Source: Pseudoalteromonas prydzensis (GTDB lineage Bacteria; Pseudomonadota; Gammaproteobacteria; Enterobacterales; Alteromonadaceae). From it: 64,000 nt of DNA. Below the pieces are notes generated by a model. It worked only from the letters and a program-made list of their open reading frames with translations. It ran no database searches and was not told where the DNA came from. Of this stretch, positions 1 through 9,144 are shown in pieces; the first letter of the stretch is position 1, and every line of letters begins with the position of its first letter. The DNA lies in assembly GCF_001661495.1 (NCBI RefSeq), contig NZ_BDDT01000002.1, forward strand, positions 248,001-312,000, read 5' to 3'. Made by a program: the position numbers and the translations under genes.

Positions 1-2011
1 CTAAAATATTGGCATCAAAACTGTTTTGTGCAAATGAAAGTTGTAGATCTTTTTCCGGAGCGAGTTGGCTTTGCTCTGTTAGCATCACAGGAGGAAAATC
101 ACTGTTAGTCGCTAAGTTACAGGCAATTTGCACGCTAAAACAACTACCTTTACCGAGCGTACTTTGTACATATACATCACCACCGAGTAGTTGCGCTAAA
201 TTTTTAGAAATACATAAGCCTAATCCTGTACCACCAAAGCGTCGTGTGGTGGTGGCATCAGCTTGTTCAAACGGTTTAAATACTCGCTCAACTTCATGTT
301 CGGACATGCCAATACCGCTATCTTGAATTGCAAACTCAATCAGCTGTGAATCGCTGTCATAAGTAATATCTAAAGAGATCAAGCCTTGCTCGGTAAATTT
401 CACTGCATTACTGGCAATATTGATGAGAATTTGTTTTAAACGGGTGCCATCACTATTAATGATGCGCGGCAGTGGTAAGTGAAAGTTGATATTACAGTTG
501 AGCTTTTTCTCTTGTGATAACGGCCGAATAATTGAATCTATATCATGGACTAATTGCACGATATCCAGTGGCTCTTTTTCCACTGCTAGCTTTTCGGCTT
601 CGATTTTGGATAAGTCTAAAATATTATTAATTAGCTCAAGCAGGTGCTTTGAATTACGTAATATAGTACTGAGATGTAAAGCATCACCGCTGGTTTTATT
701 GCTATGTAACAGCTGCTCGGTAAAGCCCATAATTGCGGTTAGTGGCGTGCGAATTTCATGGCTCATATTAGCTAAAAAGCGGCTTTTTAATTGGTTGGCT
801 TGCTCAGCTTGGGCAATGGCAACTTCTAGCTGACTGTTCATGGTTTCAAGTGCTTTGGTACGGCTTTCAACTTTATCTTCAAGATGATGTTTGTATTCTT
901 CAAGTTCGTCTTGATAATGACGAATTTGGTTCACCATGTGGTTAAAGTCGTTAAATAGCACGCCCACTTCATCGTTATTGTGCGCGGGTAAATACACCGA
1001 TAAATCGCCATCACCAACACGATGGCTGGCAGCACCGAGCAACTCGATTGGGTTAAGCAGTAAATTACGTACCACAATAAATATCAGCATCGGTAGGGTG
1101 ATCACTGAAATGATCACAATTAACGCAGTAATTAAGCTGATTGCTTTACCCGATTGGTACAGCAAAGCTTTCGGAATAGTAGAGACATAATAATAACCGC
1201 CGCTCATCTGAATAGCGTAAATCATCCGCTCTACTTTATCTATACTCGATAATTCTATGGTTGAAAGCTTGCCGAGATCTGCGAGTTCATGAATTTGTTT
1301 AAGTTCGTACTCACTAATATATTGACCACGTTTATCGTAGTCTGAACTAAATAATATTTTACCGTTATTGGTTAGTAATAAATTGAGCGTGTTGTTATAG
1401 GGAGCTTCTAAAATACTGGTATTTAAAATCGATGGCTCGACGTGTACAACAATAAAACCAAGCTGTTGTGGGCGTTTTAAGTAGTAATCGGCACTGTAAA
1501 TACGTTGAATAAAATACAAGCTGGTGGTGCCATCTGGTTTTTGCACCATAAACTGTTGTTGGCGTAGGTTACTTTGTAATACTTGCGAAAAAAACGGGTA
1601 ACTGGTTGGGGCGGTATTTAAATTACTGGAGTAATAGGCATCACTTTGACCGTTTGGTGAAATCAAATTAACACTAACAATGTCAGGGTAAGCCTCTGAG
1701 TAACTGGCAAATACATCCATTAACGCGCCTAGTCTGCGGGTGTAATTACCACTGTCGCGTAGATCATCGGCTAAAAAATCACTGAGTACAGGAGAGGTTG
1801 AAAGCAATTTTGTGGTTGAGTGGAAAGAATCAATGTAGTTAAACATTTTTTGCTGTTGTTGTTCAACAAAGCGACTGACTATAAGCTCAGCTTGCTTTTG
1901 CGTAGAACTGGTTACGTTGGTGAGAGTAAAACCACCTAAAAACAGTAACGGCAAAATCACCAACGGCGTGATATACCATAATAATCTTATACTTAGCTTA
2001 CTGGTTTTCAT
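1..2011 (-). CDS. Sensor histidine kinase, probably hybrid (C-terminus cut by window edge)
   Basis: Membrane-bound two-component sensor. Reading leftwards from the ATG at 2011 the frame stays open to base 1, giving about 670 residues. There is one membrane segment near residues 10-32, an extracytoplasmic sensor region of roughly 250 residues, a second membrane segment near 290-312, then a HAMP region (NPIELLGAASHRVGDGDLSV) and a coiled coil. The HisKA motif MSHEIRTPL has its phospho-accepting His at about residue 418. The ATPase domain shows the N box (NIASNAVKFT), G1 (DSGIGM) and G2 (GGTGLGL). About 50 residues after the ATPase are visible and would lead into a receiver domain if the protein is hybrid; that part lies outside the window. 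The ligand is unknown. It is divergent from prfC. Confidence 0.9.
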   Translation of the reverse strand, partial: MKTSKLSIRLLWYITPLVILPLLFLGGFTLTNVTSSTQKQAELIVSRFVEQQQQKMFNYIDSFHSTTKLLSTSPVLSDFLADDLRDSGNYTRRLGALMDVFASYSEAYPDIVSVNLISPNGQSDAYYSSNLNTAPTSYPFFSQVLQSNLRQQQFMVQKPDGTTSLYFIQRIYSADYYLKRPQQLGFIVVHVEPSILNTSILEAPYNNTLNLLLTNNGKILFSSDYDKRGQYISEYELKQIHELADLGKLSTIELSSIDKVERMIYAIQMSGGYYYVSTIPKALLYQSGKAISLITALIVIISVITLPMLIFIVVRNLLLNPIELLGAASHRVGDGDLSVYLPAHNNDEVGVLFNDFNHMVNQIRHYQDELEEYKHHLEDKVESRTKALETMNSQLEVAIAQAEQANQLKSRFLANMSHEIRTPLTAIMGFTEQLLHSNKTSGDALHLSTILRNSKHLLELINNILDLSKIEAEKLAVEKEPLDIVQLVHDIDSIIRPLSQEKKLNCNINFHLPLPRIINSDGTRLKQILINIASNAVKFTEQGLISLDITYDSDSQLIEFAIQDSGIGMSEHEVERVFKPFEQADATTTRRFGGTGLGLCISKNLAQLLGGDVYVQSTLGKGSCFSVQIACNLATNSDFPPVMLTEQSQLAPEKDLQLSFAQNSFDANIL

Positions 2012-2272
2012 ACCCAAACAAAATATCCTCCATGCAATCTTCCAATAGTATGCGTTAGCGTAAAATTACACAAGTTTAGTACGTTGACTACTGCAAAGAG
2101 CCTGGCTTTATTTGAAACTAAATTATCGGCTAATTACTTACAATCGTTGCTTTTTTGGCTAAGACAAACAAGGTATAATGCTGGCAATTCTATTTTCAAA
2201 TTACAGTGCGCAGCAAAGCCCTTTGCTTAGGGTTGTGTTAGTGGCGCCTTGTTATGACTTAAAGCGGCTTAC

Positions 2273-3856
2273 ATGTCTAATTTATCTAGTGAAATTAATA
2301 AACGACGCACCTTTGCGATCATTTCTCACCCGGATGCGGGTAAAACCACCATTACTGAAAAAGTACTGTTGTTCGGACAAGCTATTCAAAAAGCGGGGAC
2401 TGTTAAAGGCCGTGGTTCTAACCAGCATGCGAAATCAGACTGGATGGAAATGGAAAAAGAGCGTGGTATCTCGGTTACTACCTCTGTAATGCAGTTTCCA
2501 TATAACAAAGCGCTCGTTAATTTACTCGATACTCCAGGACACGAAGATTTCTCTGAAGATACTTATCGTACTCTTACCGCGGTAGATTCATGTTTGATGG
2601 TTATCGACGCAGCGAAAGGTGTAGAAGATCGTACCCGTAAATTGATGGAAGTAACACGTCTGCGTACTACGCCGATTGTAACTTTTATGAATAAATGTGA
2701 CCGTGATATCCGCGACCCAATGGAGCTGTTAGACGAAGTTGAAACTGAATTAAACATCGCGTGTGCGCCAATTACTTGGCCTATCGGCTGTGGTAAAGAA
2801 TTTAAAGGTGTTTACCACATTCACCGCGGCGAAACCTTGCTCTATAAAACCGGTCAAGGTCATACAATTCAAGAAGTACGTAGCATCAAAGGTCTTGATA
2901 ACCCAGAGCTTGATGAAGCGATTGGTGAAGAACTTGCAGAGCAATTACGTGAAGAGTTAGAGTTGGTTATTGGCGCTTCGCACGAATTTGATTTAGCGCT
3001 ATTTTTAGCCGGTGAGTTATCGCCTGTGTATTTTGGTACGGCATTGGGTAACTTTGGTGTTGACCATGTACTCGATGGTTTGACTGAATGGGCGCCAACG
3101 CCATTACCACGGGAAACAGAAGACCGCACAGTGCATGCCACTGAAGAAAATTTCACGGGTTTCGTATTTAAAATTCAAGCCAACATGGATCCAAAACACC
3201 GTGACCGTATTGCTTTTATGCGTATCGTATCAGGCAAGTACAGCCAAGGTATGAAAATGAACCATGTGCGTATTGGTAAGCAAGTAAGCATTTCTGATGC
3301 GGTGACCTTTATGGCCGGCGACCGTGAACGCGCAGGAGACGCTTTCGCAGGCGATATTATTGGTTTACACAATCACGGTACGATTCAAATTGGCGATACT
3401 TTCACCCAAGGCGAAAAGCTTAAATTTAGTGGTATTCCAAACTTTGCGCCGGAGTTGTTCCGTCGTATTCGCTTACGCGATCCATTAAAACAAAAGCAAC
3501 TGCTTAAAGGCTTAGTACAGCTTTCTGAAGAAGGAGCAGTACAAGTATTTAGACCGCTTATCAATAACGATTTAATCGTAGGTGCGGTAGGTGTACTACA
3601 GTTTGATGTGGTAGTGGCACGCTTAAAAGCAGAATATAACGTAGATGCGCTGTACGAAAGCGTGAATGTAAATACAGCTCGCTGGGTAAGTTCGACAGAC
3701 GTGAAAAAATTTGAAGACTTTAAACGTAAGTGTGAGAGCAACTTAGCACTTGATGGCGGCGATAACTTAACTTACATAGCGCCAAGCCGTGTAAATCTTA
3801 ATTTATCAATAGAGCGTTACCCTGAAGTGACGTTTAACCACACGCGTGAAAACTAA
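2273..3856 (+). CDS. prfC: Peptide chain release factor 3 (RF3)
   Basis: GTPase that recycles RF1 and RF2 from the ribosome after peptide release. The 527 residues match the usual RF3 length. Translation-GTPase motifs are intact: G1 HPDAGKTT near residue 19, G3 DTPGHEDF near 88 and G4 NKCD near 142. The RF3 start [20 protein letters not shown] is typical, so the ATG at 2273 is chosen. A TATAAT box lies at 2174-2179, about 95 bp upstream, without a clear -35 box. An overlapping frame beginning at 2178 is a shadow. argS follows on the same strand after 54 bp that hold a GC hairpin. Confidence 0.97.
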   Translation: MSNLSSEINKRRTFAIISHPDAGKTTITEKVLLFGQAIQKAGTVKGRGSNQHAKSDWMEMEKERGISVTTSVMQFPYNKALVNLLDTPGHEDFSEDTYRTLTAVDSCLMVIDAAKGVEDRTRKLMEVTRLRTTPIVTFMNKCDRDIRDPMELLDEVETELNIACAPITWPIGCGKEFKGVYHIHRGETLLYKTGQGHTIQEVRSIKGLDNPELDEAIGEELAEQLREELELVIGASHEFDLALFLAGELSPVYFGTALGNFGVDHVLDGLTEWAPTPLPRETEDRTVHATEENFTGFVFKIQANMDPKHRDRIAFMRIVSGKYSQGMKMNHVRIGKQVSISDAVTFMAGDRERAGDAFAGDIIGLHNHGTIQIGDTFTQGEKLKFSGIPNFAPELFRRIRLRDPLKQKQLLKGLVQLSEEGAVQVFRPLINNDLIVGAVGVLQFDVVVARLKAEYNVDALYESVNVNTARWVSSTDVKKFEDFKRKCESNLALDGGDNLTYIAPSRVNLNLSIERYPEVTFNHTREN

Positions 3857-3873
3857 ACTCAAAATTTAATTAA

Positions 3874-3891
3874 AGCCCGCAATGGCGGGCT
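3874..3891 (+). terminator. GC hairpin between prfC and argS
   Basis: A 7-bp stem, AGCCCGC paired with GCGGGCT around a 4-base loop, lies 18 bp after the prfC stop. No T-run follows, so it is at best a weak intrinsic terminator; it may instead stabilise the prfC 3' end. argS starts only 20 bp further on, so read-through from prfC is likely. Confidence 0.4.
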
Positions 3892-3910
3892 GACAAAGGT
3901 AACAAATTAC

Positions 3911-5653
3911 ATGAATATTCGTACGCTTTTAATCGATAAAGCCATTGCTGCAATGACCGCAGCAGGTCTACCAGCAGATACTAACCCTGCGGTTACACAA
4001 AGTACTCGTCCACAATTTGGTGATTACCAAATTAACGGGGCTATGGGCGCGGCTAAAAAAATGAAAAGCAACCCTCGTGAGCTTGCACAGAAAATTATTG
4101 ATAACTTAGATGTTAGCGACATCGCCGAAAAAACTGAAATCGCAGGCCCTGGTTTTATTAATATTCACCTCAAGCCTGAATTTTTAGCAAGCAGCGTACA
4201 AGCTGCAAATCAAGATGCAAAACTTGCTGTTGCAGAGCACGCACAGCCGCAAACCGTTGTAGTTGATTACTCATCACCAAATCTTGCTAAAGAAATGCAC
4301 GTAGGTCACTTACGTTCAACCATTATTGGTGATGCCGTTGTGCGCGCACTTGAATTTCGTGGTGACAAAGTTATTCGTCAAAATCACATGGGTGATTGGG
4401 GCACGCAGTTTGGTATGTTGATCGCTCACTTAGAAGATCAAATAAACCAAGGTGTTGACTTAGACTCAGTGGCACTGGCTGATTTAGAGACGTTCTACCG
4501 CGATGCTAAAAAACGTTTTGATGATGAACAAGGTTTTGCCGATAAAGCACGTGACTACGTTGTAAAACTGCAAGGTGGCGACGCGCACTGTGAAAAACTG
4601 TGGAAGCTATTTATTGCCACTTCAGTAAAACATTCAGAGGAAGTCTATAAGCGTTTGAATGTAACCCTAACTGCTGATGACATCATGGCTGAAAGTGCTT
4701 ATAACAGCGAACTGAATAACATTATCACATTATTAAAAGATAAGAATATTGCGGTTGAATCGCAAGGTGCGCAAGTGGTGTTTTTAGACGAACTTGCTAA
4801 CAAAGACGGTGAACCTTCGGTGTTTATCGTACAAAAATCGGGTGGCGGTTTCTTATACGCGACAACTGATTTAGCTGCCTGTGATTACCGTTCAAACAAG
4901 TTAGGCGCAGCGCGTATTTTAATCTTTGTTGATGCGCGTCAAAGCTTGCACTTCAATCAAGTAGAGCTTACAGCCCGTAAAGCGGGTTTACTACGAGATG
5001 AAACCAGCTATGAATTTTGCCCATTCGGCACCATGATGGGTGAAGACGGCAAACCATTTAAAACCCGTGCTGGCGGCACTGTTAAACTTGCTGACTTACT
5101 CGAAGAGTCAATAGTTCGCGCTACAGCTAAACTTGCAGAGCGTGAATCTGATTTAACCGATGCAGAGCGCACTGAAATCGCACGTAAAGTAGGTATTGGC
5201 GCGGTTAAATACGCTGATTTATCGAAAAACCGCACCAGTGATTATATCTTCAACTGGGATACCATGCTTAGTTTTGAAGGCGCAACGGCTCCTTACTTAC
5301 AATACGCTTATACTCGCGTACGTAGTATTTTCCGTAAATCGGGCGTAGACGCTGCAAGCTTAAACGCGGATGTTGCTATTATCGAGCCGCAAGAAAAAGC
5401 ACTCGCACTTAAATTGCTACAATTGGAAGAAGTGCTAGATCAAATGATCAGTGAAGCAACCCCGCACGTATTGTGTAGTTACTTATACGAGCTTGCCAGC
5501 CTTTACATGACATTCTACGAAGCTTGCCCAGTGCTTAAAGATGGCGTAGAGCCAAGTGTACGTGACAGCCGTTTAGTGTTGTGTAATTTGGTGGCGGATA
5601 CGCTGCGTACAGGATTGGATCTGTTAGGCATCGAAGTCATGGAGCAAATGTAA
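3911..5653 (+). CDS. argS: Arginyl-tRNA synthetase
   Basis: Class Ia aminoacyl-tRNA synthetase that charges tRNA-Arg in the cytoplasm. The 580 residues compare with about 577 in E. coli. Seen in order: an N-terminal Add-1 domain (residues 1-110), the HIGH-type signature as HVGH in [15 protein letters not shown] near residue 130, the Rossmann catalytic core, and a C-terminal anticodon-binding helical domain ending [11 protein letters not shown] canonical KMSK is not obvious; the stretch [13 protein letters not shown] near 375 occupies its place, as in many bacterial ArgRS. Start ATG at 3911. It is followed by a long palindrome and two repeat arrays. Confidence 0.97.
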   Translation: MNIRTLLIDKAIAAMTAAGLPADTNPAVTQSTRPQFGDYQINGAMGAAKKMKSNPRELAQKIIDNLDVSDIAEKTEIAGPGFINIHLKPEFLASSVQAANQDAKLAVAEHAQPQTVVVDYSSPNLAKEMHVGHLRSTIIGDAVVRALEFRGDKVIRQNHMGDWGTQFGMLIAHLEDQINQGVDLDSVALADLETFYRDAKKRFDDEQGFADKARDYVVKLQGGDAHCEKLWKLFIATSVKHSEEVYKRLNVTLTADDIMAESAYNSELNNIITLLKDKNIAVESQGAQVVFLDELANKDGEPSVFIVQKSGGGFLYATTDLAACDYRSNKLGAARILIFVDARQSLHFNQVELTARKAGLLRDETSYEFCPFGTMMGEDGKPFKTRAGGTVKLADLLEESIVRATAKLAERESDLTDAERTEIARKVGIGAVKYADLSKNRTSDYIFNWDTMLSFEGATAPYLQYAYTRVRSIFRKSGVDAASLNADVAIIEPQEKALALKLLQLEEVLDQMISEATPHVLCSYLYELASLYMTFYEACPVLKDGVEPSVRDSRLVLCNLVADTLRTGLDLLGIEVMEQM

Positions 5654-5777
5654 TCTGCTGCGTGTAGTTCGCTTTGACGGCGTTGTCGTGCTTTTTTAGC
5701 CTAAGTCACATACAAACACGTATGCTCCTTGGCATAAAAAAGCACTCCGCCTTGTCAGCACTCCTACACTTGCAGAT
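5654..5777. repeat. Long imperfect palindrome after argS
   Basis: The whole 124 bp reads as one imperfect inverted repeat. The outer arms are TCTGC..GTGTAG and CTACAC..GCAGA, the middle arms GTGCTTTTTTA and TAAAAAAGCAC, and the core pairs CATAC with GTATG and AAG with CTT. The inner arms supply T-runs in both directions, so the transcript could end here as an argS terminator. Its length and symmetry also fit a miniature mobile or REP-like element. Confidence 0.65.
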
Positions 5778-5783
5778 AATTTT

Positions 5784-5857
5784 AGGTGCTAGGTGCTAGG
5801 TGCTAGGTGCTAGGTGCTAGGTGCTAGGTGCTAGGTGCTAGGTGCTAGGTGCTAGGT
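5784..5857. repeat. Heptamer tandem array, unit AGGTGCT, about 10.5 copies
   Basis: 74 bp of perfect head-to-tail heptamers AGGTGCT, lying 36 bp before a second heptamer array of a different unit. No reading frame of interest crosses it. The unit differs from AGCTGAT of the neighbouring array at two of seven positions. Perfect short arrays of this type usually change length by replication slippage. Confidence 0.95.
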
Positions 5858-5892
5858 TTAGCTTGACGCGCAGCTGCAATCGTTTAATTTTG

Positions 5893-5974
5893 TAGCTGAT
5901 AGCTGATAGCTGATAGCTGATAGCTGATAGCTGATAGCTGATAGCTGATAGCTGGTAGCTGGTAGCTGATAGCT
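5893..5974. repeat. Heptamer tandem array, unit TAGCTGA, about 11.7 copies
   Basis: 82 bp of head-to-tail TAGCTGA with two variant copies (TAGCTGG) near the right end. It ends 16 bp before the pdxH ATG and about 5 bp before its ribosome binding site (AGAGGGA), so copy number changes would alter the distance between any upstream promoter and pdxH. The unit contains the palindrome AGCT. A minus-strand frame across the array is low-complexity and is not a gene. Confidence 0.95.
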
Positions 5975-5990
5975 TTTTAGAGGGAATTTT

Positions 5991-6629
5991 ATGAAACTCG
6001 AAGATATTCGTCGTGAATACCTGCAAGATGCGTTGAGCGAAGAGACTTTGCTTGATGATCCATTTAAACAGTTTGAAACTTGGCTTGAGCATGCGGTAGC
6101 AAGTCAGCTGCCCGATCCAACAGCCATGGTGGTGGCAACGGTTGATGAAACTGGCCAGCCCTCACAGCGTATTGTGTTATTAAAACATCTAGATGAAAAC
6201 GGCTTTGTATTTTTTACCAATACCGGCTCACGTAAAGCACAAGAGCTCAAAGGGAATAACAAAATCTGTTTGCATTTCCCGTGGCACCATATGGAACGCC
6301 AAGTGATTGTTTATGGCGAAGCACAACCATTACCTACTGCGGCGGTGGCGAAGTACTTTTTATCACGCCCTAAAGAAAGCCAATTAGCGGCATGGGCGTC
6401 AGCGCAAAGTCGACCGGTATCATCGCGTAAAGTGCTGATGGAAACTTTTGCCAATATGAAAAACAAATTTGCTAAGGGTGAAATCCCACTGCCTGATTTT
6501 TGGGGCGGCTATTGTGTAGTACCGACTAAAATTGAGTTTTGGCAAGGTGGCGCGCATCGCTTGCATGACCGTTTTATGTATCATCGTCAAGCTGATAACA
6601 GTTGGCAAATTACCCGTTTAAACCCATAA
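5991..6629 (+). CDS. pdxH: Pyridoxamine/pyridoxine 5'-phosphate oxidase
   Basis: FMN-dependent cytoplasmic oxidase that makes pyridoxal 5'-phosphate from PNP or PMP. The 212 residues match the family (E. coli 218). Recognisable blocks are [49 protein letters not shown] and the C-terminal [17 protein letters not shown], which carries the substrate and FMN contacts, ending with the typical RLNP. The start at 5991 has an AGAGGGA ribosome binding site at about 5979-5985. The heptamer array lies directly upstream. The TatD-family gene follows 6 bp after the stop and is probably co-transcribed. Confidence 0.96.
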   Translation: MKLEDIRREYLQDALSEETLLDDPFKQFETWLEHAVASQLPDPTAMVVATVDETGQPSQRIVLLKHLDENGFVFFTNTGSRKAQELKGNNKICLHFPWHHMERQVIVYGEAQPLPTAAVAKYFLSRPKESQLAAWASAQSRPVSSRKVLMETFANMKNKFAKGEIPLPDFWGGYCVVPTKIEFWQGGAHRLHDRFMYHRQADNSWQITRLNP

Positions 6630-6635
6630 GCTGTT

Positions 6636-7409
6636 ATGGCGTTTATTGATTCACACTGCCATTTAGACTTTACTGAATTTGATGCTGAGCGCGCACAACT
6701 AATTAAGCAATGTCAGCAGCAGGGGATCGAAAAGCTAATTGTGCCGGGGGTTACCTTGGCGCAATCTCAGGCTTTAATTGCGTTTGCTGCTCAGCATACA
6801 AACGTTGGTATTGCAGCCGGTTTACACCCTTACTTTTTAGCGCAGTATCAGCATAATCATCTGATGACATTAACTGAATTTGCAGAGCAACATCGCTCAC
6901 AGCTTATCGCTATTGGTGAGTGCGGAATTGACCGCAGTATTGATGACTTAGCCTTACAAACACAGATATTTGAGCATCATATCGTGCTTGCTAATCAGCT
7001 TGAGTTGCCCTTGATTGTGCACCACCGACAAAGTCATGACTTAATAGCCCAAGCATTCAAGCGTTGCAAACCTAAGTTCGGTGGGGTTATTCATGCTTTT
7101 TCAGGTTCAATGCAACAAGCACAGTATTACATTAAGCACGGCTTTAAGCTGGGCGTGGGTGGGGTGATCACTTATCCGCGAGCGCAAAAAACCCGTAGTG
7201 TTGTTGCTGCATTGGCGGCTGAGCATTTAGTGCTGGAGACAGATTCACCCTCAATGCCACTGGCGGGGTTTCAAGGGCAAGTTAATACGCCATTGCAGCT
7301 GCCTTTAATATTTGCACAACTGTGCGAGTTAAAGCAGCTTAAAGAGCAAGAGAAAGGTATTTTTGAACAACAACTTTATGAATCGTGTTCAGCACTTTTT
7401 CGAATATAA
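6636..7409 (+). CDS. TatD-family metal-dependent hydrolase (YjjV-like)
   Basis: Predicted TIM-barrel metallo-hydrolase/DNase of the TatD family, 257 residues. The metal ligands are visible: DSHCHLDF at residues 5-12, the Glu in GECGIDRS near 91, His in PLIVHHRQSH, His in GVIHAFSG, and the late Asp in LETDSPSMPL. The length and the SHCHLD start resemble E. coli YjjV more than TatD itself (inference). It begins 6 bp after pdxH. Its last 34 bp overlap the 3' end of the convergent ytjB-like gene. Confidence 0.9.
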   Translation: MAFIDSHCHLDFTEFDAERAQLIKQCQQQGIEKLIVPGVTLAQSQALIAFAAQHTNVGIAAGLHPYFLAQYQHNHLMTLTEFAEQHRSQLIAIGECGIDRSIDDLALQTQIFEHHIVLANQLELPLIVHHRQSHDLIAQAFKRCKPKFGGVIHAFSGSMQQAQYYIKHGFKLGVGGVITYPRAQKTRSVVAALAAEHLVLETDSPSMPLAGFQGQVNTPLQLPLIFAQLCELKQLKEQEKGIFEQQLYESCSALFRI

Positions 7410-7996
7410 CGATTAACCTGCCAGCGTTTTAATCCACGCCCAAGTTGCCAGGTAAAAATACAGGTGATCACTAACATCAAGAGAACTTGGCGGCCTAAGT
7501 CATGAAAACTGCTATGGCTAGTTGCCACTGCTGAACGCGTTAAATAGGTGATTGTAACAAAACCCAGCGGGCGATTATCATCACTAATAATCGGCTCAAC
7601 AAACGGCGTTTTTAGCTTGCTAATACCCGGGGTTGAATTCGGTAGCTTGCCTAGTAAATGGTGCTTTTGCCAATTATCGCTACTGGCAATAAGGACACCT
7701 TGCTGATCGTAAATCGTTGCCGCTAATACAAACTCATCTTTGCTAATACTATTACATAAGGCGGTGAGCTCAGGTTTGTTTTTTTCAAGCATCGGTGTTT
7801 TTGCATTAAGTGCCATAAAGCGGGTTAAGCTTTTTGCTGTGCTGTCGGCATTATCATAAAGTAATTGATGGCTTTGAAAACTACTATTAACCGCTACCCA
7901 AGTCAGTAACAAAAAGCATGCCGCAGCAATGCTTAATCGCACTAGGCGTTGCCTAAGGGATGCTGAAATAGGGTTTTTAAGATGGTTATTTTTCAT
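7376..7996 (-). CDS. ytjB: YtjB/Smp-family membrane protein
   Basis: Inner-membrane protein of the Smp/YtjB (AhpA) family, whose gene is typically divergent from serB, as here. The 206 residues have a membrane segment at about 22-38, a periplasmic region of about 125 residues including ATIYDQQGVLIASSDN (PAS/Cache-like), and a second membrane segment near 170-185 followed by a short basic tail. The ATG at 7996 is preferred because GGTGA lies just upstream; a GTG at 8002 is an alternative. The 3' end overlaps the convergent TatD-family gene by 34 bp. The biochemical role is not established. Confidence 0.82.
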   Translation of the reverse strand: MKNNHLKNPISASLRQRLVRLSIAAACFLLLTWVAVNSSFQSHQLLYDNADSTAKSLTRFMALNAKTPMLEKNKPELTALCNSISKDEFVLAATIYDQQGVLIASSDNWQKHHLLGKLPNSTPGISKLKTPFVEPIISDDNRPLGFVTITYLTRSAVATSHSSFHDLGRQVLLMLVITCIFTWQLGRGLKRWQVNRYIRKSAEHDS

Positions 7997-8130
7997 AGTC
8001 ACCGTTTGCGCTGCTGACAGCTTTTACTTTTGATGTTACAACTAGTCCTAACTATAACCTTAAATCCCCCTTTATGGCGAGTTAACTGTTATTTTACAGG
8101 GGAGACATTAGTATCATTTTTGGAGTCATC

Positions 8131-9144
8131 ATGACATTGGAGCGCATTGCGAGCCTTTCATCAGAGCAATTGTCAATGCAGTTGTCGTTAGGTAAATGGT
8201 ATCACTATCAAGATGCCTTAGCAGAGCAAGTGAGCTTACCGAGCGATCCGCAAGGGGTGTTTAGTATTGCTTTTGCTGGCGATTTTAACGGTCAGCAATT
8301 AGCGAGTATTGTGCAGTTTTTGGCGCAACAGCAATTTATAGTCACCGCAATATGCCGTTATCAACCCGATCAAAATCTAACGCCGGCATTGTGTTTTTAC
8401 TCTGATACCGCAAAAACGAGCATTAACCCTCTAGTAATGAATGAATTTGCGCATCCACACGGTTTTCAGCTTGTACAGGTCAGTAAGCCACCAAGTTTAA
8501 CTAATCCAGGCCTACTGGTAATGGATATGGACTCAACCGCTATTACCATTGAATGTATTGATGAAATAGCTCGTCTAGCTGATGTGTATGACGAAGTGGC
8601 TGCAGTAACCGCACAAGCGATGGCTGGTAAGTTAGATTTTAGTGAGAGCTTACATCAACGTGTTGCCAAGCTTGAAGGGATTGAACAAAGCTTAATTGAT
8701 CAGCTTAAAAATAACTTACCACTAATGCCTGGCGTTAAAGAGTTATGCCGAGTGTTAAAGCAACATAATTGGTACTTAGCGATTGCTTCGGGTGGTTTTG
8801 TGCCTTTTGCCGAGCAAGTGCAGCAGCTGATTAATTTAGATGAAGTTCATGCCAATATTCTAGAGTTTAAAGATGCAAAACTCACAGGTAAAGTACTTGG
8901 TACTATTGTCGATGCCCAGCAAAAAGCAGTGGTGCTGCGCAACTTACAGCAGCAGCTAAGTTTGCCACTACAACAAACGGTGGCAATTGGCGATGGCGCT
9001 AATGATTTAACCATGATGGCGGCAGCCGGGCTCGGAGTCGCAGTTCACGGTAAGCCTAAAGTGGTTGAGCAAGCCCAAGCGGCTATTTGCCAAGGCTCAC
9101 TATTACAGCTGCTGTATTTATTAATTATTCCACAGGCTGAGTAA
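8131..9144 (+). CDS. serB: Phosphoserine phosphatase
   Basis: HAD-superfamily enzyme for the last step of serine synthesis (O-phosphoserine to serine). The 337 residues compare with 322 in E. coli. The catalytic motif I DMDSTAITIE is near residue 132, motif II is SGGFVPFA and motif III is GDGANDLTMM. The N-terminal 120 residues form the regulatory ACT-like part. It is divergent from the ytjB-like gene. Its stop is immediately next to the 3' end of the convergent PilZ gene, with no spacer. serA lies about 9 kb away in this window. Confidence 0.96.
   Translation: MTLERIASLSSEQLSMQLSLGKWYHYQDALAEQVSLPSDPQGVFSIAFAGDFNGQQLASIVQFLAQQQFIVTAICRYQPDQNLTPALCFYSDTAKTSINPLVMNEFAHPHGFQLVQVSKPPSLTNPGLLVMDMDSTAITIECIDEIARLADVYDEVAAVTAQAMAGKLDFSESLHQRVAKLEGIEQSLIDQLKNNLPLMPGVKELCRVLKQHNWYLAIASGGFVPFAEQVQQLINLDEVHANILEFKDAKLTGKVLGTIVDAQQKAVVLRNLQQQLSLPLQQTVAIGDGANDLTMMAAAGLGVAVHGKPKVVEQAQAAICQGSLLQLLYLLIIPQAE

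Noticed and set aside
2178..2489. Plus-strand frame of 103 codons overlapping the prfC start
   Set aside because: Out-of-frame shadow; the RF3 start and all motifs are in the 2273 frame.
5838..6092. Minus-strand frame with repeated SAISYQL
   Set aside because: It is the translation of the heptamer array and overlaps the start of pdxH; low complexity and no ribosome binding site.
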